Source: B18-G4 sp032250805
GTDB taxonomy: Bacteria; Bacteroidota; Bacteroidia; Bacteroidales; B18-G4
Direction: 5' to 3'
Assembly: GCA_032250805.1 (NCBI GenBank)
Contig: JAVVEM010000014.1
Coordinates: 8,400-72,399 of the forward strand
Length of the DNA stretch: 64,000 nt
The notes beneath the pieces were generated by a model. That model worked only from the letters and a program-made list of their open reading frames with translations. It was not told where the DNA came from and made no database searches. Position 1 is the first letter of the stretch. The number at the start of each line of letters is the position of its first letter. Of the stretch, positions 37,801 through 47,149 are shown one piece after another. The position numbers and the translations under genes are program-made.

Positions 37801-39085
37801 AGACAACAAATACCTGGACAAGCTGTTTCAGCGCAAGTTTGCCGGTTTTGAAGCCGAACCGCCCGCATCCGTATGGACAAATGTTCATAATGAGTTGCAC
37901 AATAAAGGCGGTGGCTCCAATAACCCTGTCAACCTTGCTGTCCTCGCTGCCCTGGTGCTCATCTCCGGCCTCCTGGGTTTCAGGCTTATTCATGATGTTC
38001 CGGATCAAAGCAATGAAATTGATCCTGCCCTGCTTACTTCACTGTTTATTGCTGACAATCAAAACAACCCCTACACCGGAAGCCTGCCTTCAACCTCTAC
38101 CAATGACCAAATACGCAGCATTGAACCAAAAAAACCTTTAAATAGCACCATTTTATCAGGTGAACATGCACCTGAAACAAAATATCAGCAACATGCCCTT
38201 GGGCACAGTGCACAAATCAATACCCTTTATGCACCCTCATTCGATGCACAATCGAAGCTCTCCAAAATGAAAGCCAGAAAGTCGCTCTCAGTGCACGCTG
38301 GTTTGCAAATTCCCGGCAGCGAAAACATCAGAGTTCGTAACAGCCGTTATCATCCGAAGTTTGCCGGTGTAAATGATGGTGAACGCTCTTATAACAGAAG
38401 GGCAAGCTGGCAAATGGGATTCTTCTTTACCCCTGAGGTGGGTTTCTACCCCAACGACTCCATCCCCAACCAGCGCAGCTATACTTTTGATGTTAGTGCA
38501 AAATGGCAGAAAAACGAATTCTTTATTGAATCAGGCCTGGGCATTTCTTACTCCTCCGACGATGGGAATTATGCCATCGATTATGAGCAATTCCTCGGGT
38601 CATACAACGACGTTTACAATGTTACCTACGATACCGCCTCAAACGGATCACTGGTGCCTGTATATCACACAAATGTTGTAAATGTTTACGACTCGATAAG
38701 CAAGTATAAAGTTGACCAGACACGCAATACCTATACCTATCTGCAGCTCCCTGTTTATGTAGGATTCCAAAAGCAAGTAAACCGTTTTGGATGGTTTGTA
38801 AAAGGCGGACCCGTACTGTCATTGCTCGTGCATAAAAACATCCCCGAACCGGAGGCCGGCTATAACCGCATTATCGGTCTCGACCGGCAAATGGCCACAC
38901 GCGTGAATACGCACTGGCAACTGGCCTTTAGTGTAGGTATGTCATACCAGCTTTCGAACAAAGTAAGCATTGGAATAGAACCAACTTTCAGGTATTCCCT
39001 GAATTCACAATATGAACGCAAGTATATCAGCACCCGGCATCCTTATTCCATCGGATTAAGAACCGGGCTCTTGTTTAACTTTTAA
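37793..39085 (+). CDS. Predicted anti-sigma protein fused to an outer-membrane barrel (cassette 1)
   Basis: 430 residues, GTG start inside the sigma-factor stop. Residues 1-45 (YLDKLFQRKFAGFEAEPPASVWTNV) form a short cytoplasm-type segment, followed by one membrane helix (46-65, NLAVLAALVLISGLLGFRLI). A ~135-residue linker leads to a beta-rich C-terminal domain (~205-430) with alternating aromatic strands (FFIESGLGISYS, YLQLPVYVGFQK, YSIGLRTGLLFNF) that ends in Phe, like PorT/OmpA-type barrels. The N-terminal part and gene coupling suggest an anti-sigma factor. The barrel suggests that the protein reaches the outer membrane. Both roles are inferred. Confidence 0.7.
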   Translation: MTEDNKYLDKLFQRKFAGFEAEPPASVWTNVHNELHNKGGGSNNPVNLAVLAALVLISGLLGFRLIHDVPDQSNEIDPALLTSLFIADNQNNPYTGSLPSTSTNDQIRSIEPKKPLNSTILSGEHAPETKYQQHALGHSAQINTLYAPSFDAQSKLSKMKARKSLSVHAGLQIPGSENIRVRNSRYHPKFAGVNDGERSYNRRASWQMGFFFTPEVGFYPNDSIPNQRSYTFDVSAKWQKNEFFIESGLGISYSSDDGNYAIDYEQFLGSYNDVYNVTYDTASNGSLVPVYHTNVVNVYDSISKYKVDQTRNTYTYLQLPVYVGFQKQVNRFGWFVKGGPVLSLLVHKNIPEPEAGYNRIIGLDRQMATRVNTHWQLAFSVGMSYQLSNKVSIGIEPTFRYSLNSQYERKYISTRHPYSIGLRTGLLFNF

Positions 39086-39094
39086 CCTGCAGCA

Positions 39095-40702
39095 ATGAAA
39101 CCACGATACCCCCGTTTATTCAGGCGTTTCAGGCTGGCCCAAAGCCCACGGAAGCAACTTATGCTACAGTTGCTCATGATCCTGATCCCGGCCCTTATCA
39201 TTTCAATCACAACAAGCTATGCCCAGGAGGGAACAAACCATATTTTTCTTTCGGGGCAGATCACAAATGTTGAAAATGGCGCACCAATAGCGGGACATCC
39301 GGTGTATATCGAATCAAATACAGAATCAAACGGGGGATTCACATATTATCTTGCTGCTTATACCGATGCCTATGGCTTCTTTAGCGATACCATTCTTACA
39401 CCTGCACTCGACGGATCACTGGTAATATATACTTACGACGAAAATAGCGGTGAATATATTAAAGAAGAATTTTTCAGGTTTAACTGGGCCTCTGAATACC
39501 ACATGAATACCGGACTTTCAATCATCGACTCAAACACACTTACCGATTTTCAGGCCAACTATATTGCATTAAAAGATACCATTACAAATGATTCACTAAG
39601 TTATTTCTTTGTCGATGAAACCATTGGCGAAGGAATTGTTTCGTGGTTATGGGATTTTGGCGATGGCACCGCTTCAACAGAAAAAAATCCCTCACATGTA
39701 TACAGTCAGCCGGGTCTGTACGATGTAAAGCTCATCGTTTCAACGGAGCCTTTCAACAATGATGTCCGTACCAGTACCATTATTAAGAAGATCAAGGCTG
39801 GTATGCGCGATTATTATCATTTTGGCGGTCACGCTTTTGCCGGTTATTTCCCGGTCGATATCGGAACTGCATACCTCTACAAACTTGAGCAGGATGATTT
39901 TATTCCCATCGATACAACCGAATTTGACCAATACGGATTTTACGACTTCCCACAGCTTATCGAAGGCAATTACAAAGTAAAAACCTTTCCCTCGCCAACA
40001 TCGGTCAATGCGGGTAATTATTTCCCCACCTATTTCGGAGATGCCCTTTTATGGACAAAATCAAGAACCATTGAACTGCATGAAACAGCATGGGAATATG
40101 ATATATCAATGGTTCCGAGTTATGAATACGATATGGGCTCAAGTATCATCACCGGTGTAGTTACTTTTGACGGTACGGATAACCCGCCATTGTCAAATAC
40201 CGAGGTTATTCTTTTCAATGAACAGGATAATAATCTCACCTACATTAAATCGAACGATCAGGGAGCCTTTGAATTCATCGAACTGCCATACGGCACCTAC
40301 AAGGTCATGGCAGAAGTTCCGGGAATGTATACATACCCCACCGAGATCGTGCTCAATGAGGAAAATCCATTCATCACCGAACTCAATATCGTTGTTTATG
40401 AAGAGGAAATGCCATTTTCGGTTGGTAACGGATCAAATATTAAACTCACATCCTTATCCGATCCTTACCCAAACCCGGCTCAATCCTGTGTTCATACGAA
40501 TTTTACAATCACCGGGAATGAAAGGTTGCATTTGTTTATTATTGATAACAACGGGCAGGTAGTGCAAAAACAAATGGCTGTCTATGCCGCTGGCGGGCAC
40601 ATGCTTACAATCGATATTTCCAGCCTTTCGGCAGGGGTGTACAGGATGATGGTTTTGGTTGAAAATGAAAAATATATAAAACCTTTTATTAAAGTAAATT
40701 AA
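39095..40702 (+). CDS. PKD-domain T9SS cargo protein (cassette 1)
   Basis: 535 residues. A basic N-terminal leader and a signal segment end ITTSYAQ. A carboxypeptidase-regulatory-like beta domain (~45-140) is followed by one PKD domain (VSWLWDFGDGTASTEKNPSHVYSQPGLYDVKL, ~165-230). A module beginning FGGHAFAGYFPVDIGTAYLYKLEQ and including NYFPTYFGDALLW (~243-345) comes next, then another regulatory-like domain, and a type A T9SS domain (YPNPAQSCVHTNF, GVYRMMVLVEN). It lies nine bases after the barrel gene. It is probably a surface adhesin or matrix protein; no enzyme domain is seen. Confidence 0.82.
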   Translation: MKPRYPRLFRRFRLAQSPRKQLMLQLLMILIPALIISITTSYAQEGTNHIFLSGQITNVENGAPIAGHPVYIESNTESNGGFTYYLAAYTDAYGFFSDTILTPALDGSLVIYTYDENSGEYIKEEFFRFNWASEYHMNTGLSIIDSNTLTDFQANYIALKDTITNDSLSYFFVDETIGEGIVSWLWDFGDGTASTEKNPSHVYSQPGLYDVKLIVSTEPFNNDVRTSTIIKKIKAGMRDYYHFGGHAFAGYFPVDIGTAYLYKLEQDDFIPIDTTEFDQYGFYDFPQLIEGNYKVKTFPSPTSVNAGNYFPTYFGDALLWTKSRTIELHETAWEYDISMVPSYEYDMGSSIITGVVTFDGTDNPPLSNTEVILFNEQDNNLTYIKSNDQGAFEFIELPYGTYKVMAEVPGMYTYPTEIVLNEENPFITELNIVVYEEEMPFSVGNGSNIKLTSLSDPYPNPAQSCVHTNFTITGNERLHLFIIDNNGQVVQKQMAVYAAGGHMLTIDISSLSAGVYRMMVLVENEKYIKPFIKVN

Positions 40703-40723
40703 TAACATATTATTAACCAAGGG

Positions 40724-40761
40724 AAAAGGCATCCTCGTACTTGACCGGGGTGCCTTTTTTT
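40724..40761 (+). terminator. Rho-independent terminator between the two sigma cassettes
   Basis: AAAAGGCA (40724-40731) pairs with TGCCTTTT (40751-40758), extended by C-C/G-G pairs with a small bulge, and runs into a T-stretch ending at 40761. It separates cassette 1 from the second sigma-factor gene. Confidence 0.8.
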
Positions 40762-40862
40762 ATGCCGGAGAACATGCAAAGGGATAAAAGCATAAAACAT
40801 CGGATCAATGTGCAGGCAACCTTTATATTTTCCGGCAGTCTTTAAATCAGTTGGGTTTTTTG

Positions 40863-41429
40863 ATGGTTCCAGACCAGGAAATATTAGAAGGCTGCAAATC
40901 AGGAAAACGAAATGCTTTTGACTTGCTATACAAGAAATATGCCCCCACAATGCTGGGTATATGCATGCGGTATTGTAAAGGAAGAGATGATGCTGAGGAT
41001 ATTCTCCATGAGGGTTTTATCAAGGTATTTTCGAATATTTCCAAATTCAGGGGAGAAGGATCTTTTGAAGGCTGGATCAAACGGATCATGATCAATACTT
41101 CCCTGAGTTATTATCATTCGAACCTGAAACATCAGTTTAAAGCCAATGCGGAAAACCTTGAGAATATACCGGCCGAAAAAAATGAAGATAGTGTTTACAG
41201 CAATGCCCCCGGGCGGTCAGAGCTGTTAAGTCTGATACAGGACCTCCCCGATGGTTATCGCTTTGTGTTTAATATGTATGTATTTGAAAACTTTTCGCAC
41301 AAAGAGATCGCCGCTGAACTAGGGATCTCGGTAAACACATCAAAATCTCAACTGGCCAAGGCAAGGAGGCAATTGAAAAGAAAACTGCAGACAAAATATA
41401 ATTTAAAGCCCAATATACGCTCGAAATGA
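40863..41429 (+). CDS. ECF RNA polymerase sigma factor (cassette 2)
   Basis: 188 residues, clearly paralogous to the sigma factor at 37261. Region 2: MLGICMRYCKGRDDAEDILHEGFIKVF. Region 4: LPDGYRFVFNMYVFENFSHKEIAAELGISVNTSKSQLAKARRQLKRKL. ATG 40863 is preferred over the upstream TTG. It follows the terminator of cassette 1 and overlaps the next gene by ATGA, the classic arrangement for sigma/anti-sigma pairs. Its linker between regions differs from cassette 1, so promoter specificity may differ. Confidence 0.93.
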   Translation: MVPDQEILEGCKSGKRNAFDLLYKKYAPTMLGICMRYCKGRDDAEDILHEGFIKVFSNISKFRGEGSFEGWIKRIMINTSLSYYHSNLKHQFKANAENLENIPAEKNEDSVYSNAPGRSELLSLIQDLPDGYRFVFNMYVFENFSHKEIAAELGISVNTSKSQLAKARRQLKRKLQTKYNLKPNIRSK

Positions 41430-42742
41430 ATAAGAAGCCTGAACATAGCATCGATAAACTCTTCTACGAGTCGCTTAACGGCAACCGTATGGAGCCAGGA
41501 GCAAGCGTATGGAAATCATTATCCGGCCATATTCCTGCAAAAAGTGGGGCCGGCAGCATGATCCTGCTTGCTTCGGCTGTTGCTATCGGAATTTTTGCTG
41601 TTCTTCTCAGCTATCAACTTCATATTTTCCCCGGACAGGAAAAACAAGATGAACAAGACCTGGTCACCACAATTGCAGACCCGCAAAACAAATCTGACGC
41701 GCTTACGCAACCCCCTGGAGGGATCAATGATAATACAGAAACCGACAACACGAACAATTTATCAGCAGCCGGCGACATAAAGGCTGCCATGGCACCGGAA
41801 GCTGACATTGAAAAAGTTTTGGAAAAACCAACCCGGCTTATTCAAACGGAAAAAACAGAGATCATTTCTGCAAAAAATTCAGAACCACGAATTAAAAATG
41901 AAAATATAAGGACCAGATACCCCTTGCTTCGGCTAAAACTATACCGCTATGGACTAAGTACCGAAGATTTGCCGGCAATTAATGAGAATAATATACATCA
42001 GGGAGCGGCTCCCTCATTTAATATGGGACTTGAAAACACCTATGTAAAGAATTCCACTTTGGTTTTGGGTGCGGGCTTCAGCCCGGCAGTGAATATCTAT
42101 CCTGAGGGTCAAAACCGGAACGACTATTCCCTTGAACTGATTGCTGCCTATGAAAAATCGCGGGTTATTATTGAAGGGGGTGTCGGTGTCAATTACGCCA
42201 CTGAAAGTGCCCGCTATGGGATTACCTGGTCAACCTACGACAGCGTTGGCTATTTCATTAATGTGAATTCATTTATCATCGATCCGGAGAATCCGGAAGC
42301 TGTTCGTTTCCAAACCAGCATGAAAAATATCTACGACAGCATTAGCCACTACAGGATCCAGGAAAACACCAATAAGTATGCATATTTACAAATCCCTTTA
42401 AGACTGGGATACAGGATGATAGAACACGGGCGCTTTTCGCTCGATCTGAAAGCAGGGATCATCTTTTCATGGCAAATATTGAAAGATGTTCCGGAAGCCC
42501 CATATCAGGGCAACGACGCCGATCAGATTGAAGTTATCAGGCATTACCCCGACAGATTGAAAACAAACTGGCAGTATACCGCAGGATTTGGAATAAACTA
42601 TCATTTCAGCAAACAGCTAAGGCTAAGCATTGAGCCGTTTTACCGGCAGTATCTGCAATCGGTTTATTCAACCAACTCCGTTTATTCTGCAAGATCGCCA
42701 TATGCTTTTGGGCTTAGGGGAGGAATTTATATTGAATTTTAA
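41426..42742 (+). CDS. Predicted anti-sigma protein fused to an outer-membrane barrel (cassette 2)
   Basis: 438 residues, starting in the ATGA overlap with the sigma gene. Same plan as the cassette 1 protein. The N-terminal segment SIDKLFYESLNGNRMEPGASVWKSL is followed by a membrane helix (~44-66, MILLASAVAIGIFAVLLSYQL), a charged linker of low complexity (to ~195), and a C-terminal barrel-like domain (SLELIAAYEKSRVIIEGGVGVNY, YAYLQIPLRLGYRM, FGLRGGIYIEF) ending in Phe. The N-terminal DKLF...EP.ASVW motif is shared between the two proteins. Anti-sigma function and outer-membrane insertion are both inferred. Confidence 0.7.
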   Translation: MNKKPEHSIDKLFYESLNGNRMEPGASVWKSLSGHIPAKSGAGSMILLASAVAIGIFAVLLSYQLHIFPGQEKQDEQDLVTTIADPQNKSDALTQPPGGINDNTETDNTNNLSAAGDIKAAMAPEADIEKVLEKPTRLIQTEKTEIISAKNSEPRIKNENIRTRYPLLRLKLYRYGLSTEDLPAINENNIHQGAAPSFNMGLENTYVKNSTLVLGAGFSPAVNIYPEGQNRNDYSLELIAAYEKSRVIIEGGVGVNYATESARYGITWSTYDSVGYFINVNSFIIDPENPEAVRFQTSMKNIYDSISHYRIQENTNKYAYLQIPLRLGYRMIEHGRFSLDLKAGIIFSWQILKDVPEAPYQGNDADQIEVIRHYPDRLKTNWQYTAGFGINYHFSKQLRLSIEPFYRQYLQSVYSTNSVYSARSPYAFGLRGGIYIEF

Positions 42743-42754
42743 TAAGAATATATT

Positions 42755-44758
42755 ATGAAATATAAGGTCTGGCTAACATTATTGATACCCTTGCTGGGCA
42801 TTACTTTGCTTTGGGGAAACAGCAACAACAGCCTTGATTGCACCAGCTATTATACATGGGAACATGTTACAGGAGCAAATAAAACAATTCAGTTTACCAA
42901 TCAGTCGGCAGGCGAATTCAATAACTGGGAATGGGATTTTGGTGATGGAATAATCTCAGAGGTGTATCATCCGGTTCATGTATATACCGAATACGGCACG
43001 TATTATGTTTGTCTGACCATCAGTGACGGGATAAACTGTACCGACATATATTGCGACACCGTGATCGTAGAACCGCAATGCGAAGCTGATTTTAATTTTA
43101 CCTATGTGCCAACAACACCCATTCATGTTCAGTTTACTGATCTTTCAGCCGGATATCCCGACAGTTGGCTGTGGTTGTTTGGCGACGGGACCACCTCAAC
43201 AGAACAAAATCCCGTACATGCATATCCGGTGCCGGGCAGTTATGATGTATGCCTGATCATTGAGCACAACGACTCCCTGTACAGTTGTGCCGATTCGATC
43301 TGCAAAACGGTATTTATCCCCGACACCCTGAACTGCGAAGCTGATTATTCTTATGAGATATCAACCCAGAACCCTCTGAAAGTGCAATTTCTTGATCATT
43401 CATCAGGAAATATTACCGACTGGGAATGGAACTTTGGTGACGGGACGATTTCATATCAACAGTTTCCAGAGCATATTTTCCCCGGACCCGCCGATTATTT
43501 GGTATGTCTTAAAGTTGAGAACAGAGACACTGCCGAGCACTGTATTCATTTCATCTGCAAAACAATTACGGTGCAGGACTCAGGCTTCTGTACGGCTGAT
43601 TTTTTCGCCATTGCCGACTCAAACAGCCAGGTAATGTATCAGTATACCTTCTTCGACCAGAGCACCGGCGATCCTGACCTCTGGTTGTGGGACTTTGGCG
43701 ATGGTCACATCTCGCACGAGCAAAATCCGGTGCATACTTATGAAGCGTCAGGAACTTACGATGTATGCCTCAACACCTGGAATAGCAATTACCCTGGTTA
43801 TACCGGATCACATTGTATATCTGTTACTACAGCGAATTACCACCAGCTTGGCGGCCATGCTCTTATCGGCGATAATCCCATCAATAATCCCGTTCATACA
43901 GGCGATACAGGTGTCGCTGTTATATACCGGCAAAACCATGATAAGAGTTTTATAGCAATAGATACCAACAAATTCGATGAATTGGGTTATTACTGGTTTA
44001 CAAATATGATGGAAATGGGTTATAGGGTCAGGATCAGCCTGACGCCGGGCTCAGCTCATTACGAAGCCTCCGTCCCCTCCTATTATCCCGGCACAATTCA
44101 CTGGCAGGATGCAGATGAGTTTATGCTGGCGGAAGACCTTTTTGAGATGAGCATCAACATGATGCAGGTAAACGGTATTGCATCAGGGCCAGGAGATATC
44201 AGCGGACACCTCGTTGCCGAAAACCGCAACGGTGTTGAAAGCCACCGCTCATTTGGCCAGGTTCCGGTGATCCTCACAAACACCGGGAATATGCTGCTTG
44301 CATGGACCTCCACCAATGATTACGGCCAATTTGCCTTTAACAATATTGCACTCGGATCATATCAACTGCATGCTGATATAATCGGCATGTGGTCGCAACC
44401 TAAAACTGTTACTCTGAGTAGCGGATACCCCGTTAACGACAGTGTACGGATAGTGATATCGCCTGAATCACCTTTTCATATAAATGAAGCTGTTGGGAAT
44501 ATCAATCTCCTGTCACTCTATCCCAATCCGGCAGAAAATTATGTTCACCTTAATCTGAATGTAAATGAACCCTGTAATGTGAGAGCAAATATTTATGATA
44601 TGACAGGGAATCTTATTGTTGGAAAGCAATTTGTGCTGAAAAAAGAACGGAACGAAATCAGTATTGCTTTGGATAATTATCCCCCGGGTTTGTATATGAT
44701 CTGTCTTTATGATGACAGACAATCTGAAGCAATGTGTAAAAAATTCATTAAAAAGTGA
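42755..44758 (+). CDS. Four-PKD T9SS cargo protein (cassette 2)
   Basis: 667 residues, 13 bases after the barrel gene. Signal peptide MKYKVWLTLLIPLLGITLLWG. Four PKD repeats carry W-x-x-G-D-G cores (NWEWDFGDG, SWLWLFGDG, DWEWNFGDG, LWLWDFGDG; ~residues 25-355), each with cysteines at matching places that could form disulfides. The module QLGGHALIGDNPINNPVHTGDTGVAVIY...SYYPGTIHWQDA follows (~365-465), then a regulatory-like domain, and a type A T9SS signal (LSLYPNPAENYVHLNL, CKKFIKK). It is probably a surface-exposed structural or adhesive protein. Confidence 0.83.
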   Translation: MKYKVWLTLLIPLLGITLLWGNSNNSLDCTSYYTWEHVTGANKTIQFTNQSAGEFNNWEWDFGDGIISEVYHPVHVYTEYGTYYVCLTISDGINCTDIYCDTVIVEPQCEADFNFTYVPTTPIHVQFTDLSAGYPDSWLWLFGDGTTSTEQNPVHAYPVPGSYDVCLIIEHNDSLYSCADSICKTVFIPDTLNCEADYSYEISTQNPLKVQFLDHSSGNITDWEWNFGDGTISYQQFPEHIFPGPADYLVCLKVENRDTAEHCIHFICKTITVQDSGFCTADFFAIADSNSQVMYQYTFFDQSTGDPDLWLWDFGDGHISHEQNPVHTYEASGTYDVCLNTWNSNYPGYTGSHCISVTTANYHQLGGHALIGDNPINNPVHTGDTGVAVIYRQNHDKSFIAIDTNKFDELGYYWFTNMMEMGYRVRISLTPGSAHYEASVPSYYPGTIHWQDADEFMLAEDLFEMSINMMQVNGIASGPGDISGHLVAENRNGVESHRSFGQVPVILTNTGNMLLAWTSTNDYGQFAFNNIALGSYQLHADIIGMWSQPKTVTLSSGYPVNDSVRIVISPESPFHINEAVGNINLLSLYPNPAENYVHLNLNVNEPCNVRANIYDMTGNLIVGKQFVLKKERNEISIALDNYPPGLYMICLYDDRQSEAMCKKFIKK

Positions 44759-44842
44759 CCTTTTTGCCGTCAAGCTATTATTTTTGTCCATAATAACGTA
44801 TGAAACAACTTTATGATAAACTTTTACCTTAAGACATCACCT

Positions 44843-47110
44843 ATGACAAGAACGTTTACTATTTTACTCTTTGCGATTTTATTCGGATCGGCAGCATACT
44901 CACAGAACTGCAATAATTATTTTATCTATCAGCAGAACGACCTCCTCAAATTCACTTTCCGTGGATTTATGGAAAATCCTGCTCAGGCATTATATACGTG
45001 GGATTTTGGCGACGGCAATACTGCTCAGGGCAAAGAGGTATCGCATAGCTTCGACAATGCCGGAGACTATCTTGTATGCCTTACCACCGAAACATATGAT
45101 TCGCTTGGCAACCCCTGTATTGATACATCCTGCCAGGATATTACAGCAGGGAACCCACCCGGCTGTGTCGCATTTTTCTTTGGCACACCCTCACCCAGCG
45201 CTCCGCAAACATGGATATTTTCTGATTTTTCTTCGGGCAGTCCAACGTCCTTTTACTGGAATTTTGGTGATGGCACAACCTCAAGCCTCCAGGATCCAAT
45301 TCATGCTTTCGTAAATCCCGGAACCTATAATGTTTGTTTAACCATTACCGATACGGTAGCAGGTTGCGACGACACCTATTGTGAAGAGATCAGCGTAGCG
45401 CTGGACCCCGGCGATTGTGAAAGCGACTTCACCTATTCATCAGCCGATCTGCTTACCTTTGATTTTGAAGGATACATGATCGATACCACACAAACTGATG
45501 TTGAGTTTACGTGGGATTTCGGTGACGGCAACACAGGCAACGGACAATTCGTAACCTATACTTACGCACCCCTGCCACCAACTTATTACACGGTTTGCCT
45601 TACTACAACGCTCAGCTATCCGACAGGCGATTCGTGTGTTTATGTATCATGCCGCGATGTTTTTGCAGGAAACACTGCCAACTGTCAGGCCATGTTCAAC
45701 TGGTCGTTTGGCAGCCAGCCTCTTTCAATAAACTTTGTTGATATGTCGACCGGGCAACCAAGCCTGTGGGAATGGGACTTTGGCGATTCCACATATTCGA
45801 CAGAGCAGAACCCAACGCATATTTATAATCGCGATGGCATTTATGATGTTTGCCTGACCATTACGAACGAAACCAACGGATGTACCAGCACCCTTTGTTC
45901 TGAGGTAAATGTTACGAATGTTCCTCCGCCTGTTAATTGCAGCAATACCATTGAAACAACCCAGGGGTCTGATATCTACACCTACAGTTTTCATGGCGAA
46001 GCATTTTCGGGCACAACCAATGTAAGTGAAACCACTACATTCAGGTGGAACTTTGGCGACGGAACCACGGTAAACGGACAGGATGCAGATCATACATTTG
46101 CTGCTCCAGGGAGTTATGAGGTCAGGCTTGGCACAGTGTCCATCCTGAATGGTACCGATACCTGTTCGGCATTCAGCTATGATTCGATCCATATATCAGA
46201 CCAGATTGTTTGCATTGGCGGCAGCGTGTTTCTTTCAAGCCAGATACCTGCCGACCTCGGCTTTGTCCAGCTTATTTCGCACGATCCTGCAAACAACACC
46301 ATCATTTCAGCATCTTCCGCCACCATTAATAATGATGGAAGTTTCCTTTTTGAAAGTTTAAACATCAACGATGACCTTGACCTGTATCTGCAGGCAGGCT
46401 TAAGCCAGCAATCGGCCAGTTACGGACAATTTGCACCAACTTACCATACAAATGTGATCAATTGGGGTGATGCCCAACTTGCGGTACCAGAGGAATGCCC
46501 GGCAACGATCAGCCACGATATAATGATGTATTCCTTTACGGCCGTGGCAGCAGGCAACGGCACGATCGCCGGTGTAGTATACAATGGCAACACACGCGAA
46601 GTAATGGAAAATGTTGAAATCCTCCTTTTGAATGAAAGCAGGGAAACTGAAGGATATGCTTATTCTGATATAAACGGATTTTTTGAATTTTCATCCATCG
46701 CATACGGCACCTATTATATATATCCCGAAATGGTAGGCATCGAAACAGATGGATTCATGGTTACCATTGGCGAAGATATGCCTGAAAAAGAACTGAATAT
46801 TGTTATTGCCGATGGTGCTGCCGTGCTTTCCGTTGAAGAATACAGCCTGATCAGCATCCTTAATGCCTTGTATCCCAACCCTGCCAGCGAGCTTGTTAAT
46901 ATAACGGTCTCAGCAGAAAAGGAAACAGATGTTCAACTATCGGTTTATAACCAGCTTGGACAGCAGATGAAGAGCCAAAACGAACGACTCGTAAAGGGTG
47001 TGAACACAGTTAGACTGAGGATTGCCGATCTGCCCGGGAGCATTTACTATCTCCGGCTTCAGGCCGGTAACGGCAAACCGGTTATGCGGTCATTTGTTAA
47101 ATTTGATTAG
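44843..47110 (+). CDS. Five-PKD T9SS cargo protein (cassette 2)
   Basis: About 755 residues. ATG 44843 gives the signal peptide MTRTFTILLFAILFGSAAYSQ. Five PKD-like repeats follow (TWDFGDGN, YWNFGDGT, TWDFGDGN, EWDFGDS, RWNFGDGT; ~residues 25-440). A divergent copy of the cassette module (IGGSVFLSSQIP...FAPTYHTNVINWGDA, ~457-555) and a regulatory-like domain (GTIAGVVYNGNTREVMENVEILL) come next, then a T9SS domain (LYPNPASELVNITV, YNQLGQQM, SFVKFD). It starts 84 bases after the preceding paralogue, so it is probably the last gene of cassette 2. Confidence 0.83.
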   Translation: MTRTFTILLFAILFGSAAYSQNCNNYFIYQQNDLLKFTFRGFMENPAQALYTWDFGDGNTAQGKEVSHSFDNAGDYLVCLTTETYDSLGNPCIDTSCQDITAGNPPGCVAFFFGTPSPSAPQTWIFSDFSSGSPTSFYWNFGDGTTSSLQDPIHAFVNPGTYNVCLTITDTVAGCDDTYCEEISVALDPGDCESDFTYSSADLLTFDFEGYMIDTTQTDVEFTWDFGDGNTGNGQFVTYTYAPLPPTYYTVCLTTTLSYPTGDSCVYVSCRDVFAGNTANCQAMFNWSFGSQPLSINFVDMSTGQPSLWEWDFGDSTYSTEQNPTHIYNRDGIYDVCLTITNETNGCTSTLCSEVNVTNVPPPVNCSNTIETTQGSDIYTYSFHGEAFSGTTNVSETTTFRWNFGDGTTVNGQDADHTFAAPGSYEVRLGTVSILNGTDTCSAFSYDSIHISDQIVCIGGSVFLSSQIPADLGFVQLISHDPANNTIISASSATINNDGSFLFESLNINDDLDLYLQAGLSQQSASYGQFAPTYHTNVINWGDAQLAVPEECPATISHDIMMYSFTAVAAGNGTIAGVVYNGNTREVMENVEILLLNESRETEGYAYSDINGFFEFSSIAYGTYYIYPEMVGIETDGFMVTIGEDMPEKELNIVIADGAAVLSVEEYSLISILNALYPNPASELVNITVSAEKETDVQLSVYNQLGQQMKSQNERLVKGVNTVRLRIADLPGSIYYLRLQAGNGKPVMRSFVKFD

Positions 47111-47122
47111 GCGTTTCATTGA

Positions 47123-47141
47123 GCCGGGTCTGAAAGCCGGC
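47123..47141. terminator. Weak hairpin between convergent genes
   Basis: GCCGG (47123-47127) pairs with CCGGC (47137-47141) in the 39-base gap between the PKD gene and the convergent QueD-like gene. There is no T-run, so its role as a terminator is tentative. Confidence 0.3.
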
Positions 47142-47149
47142 AAGATATA

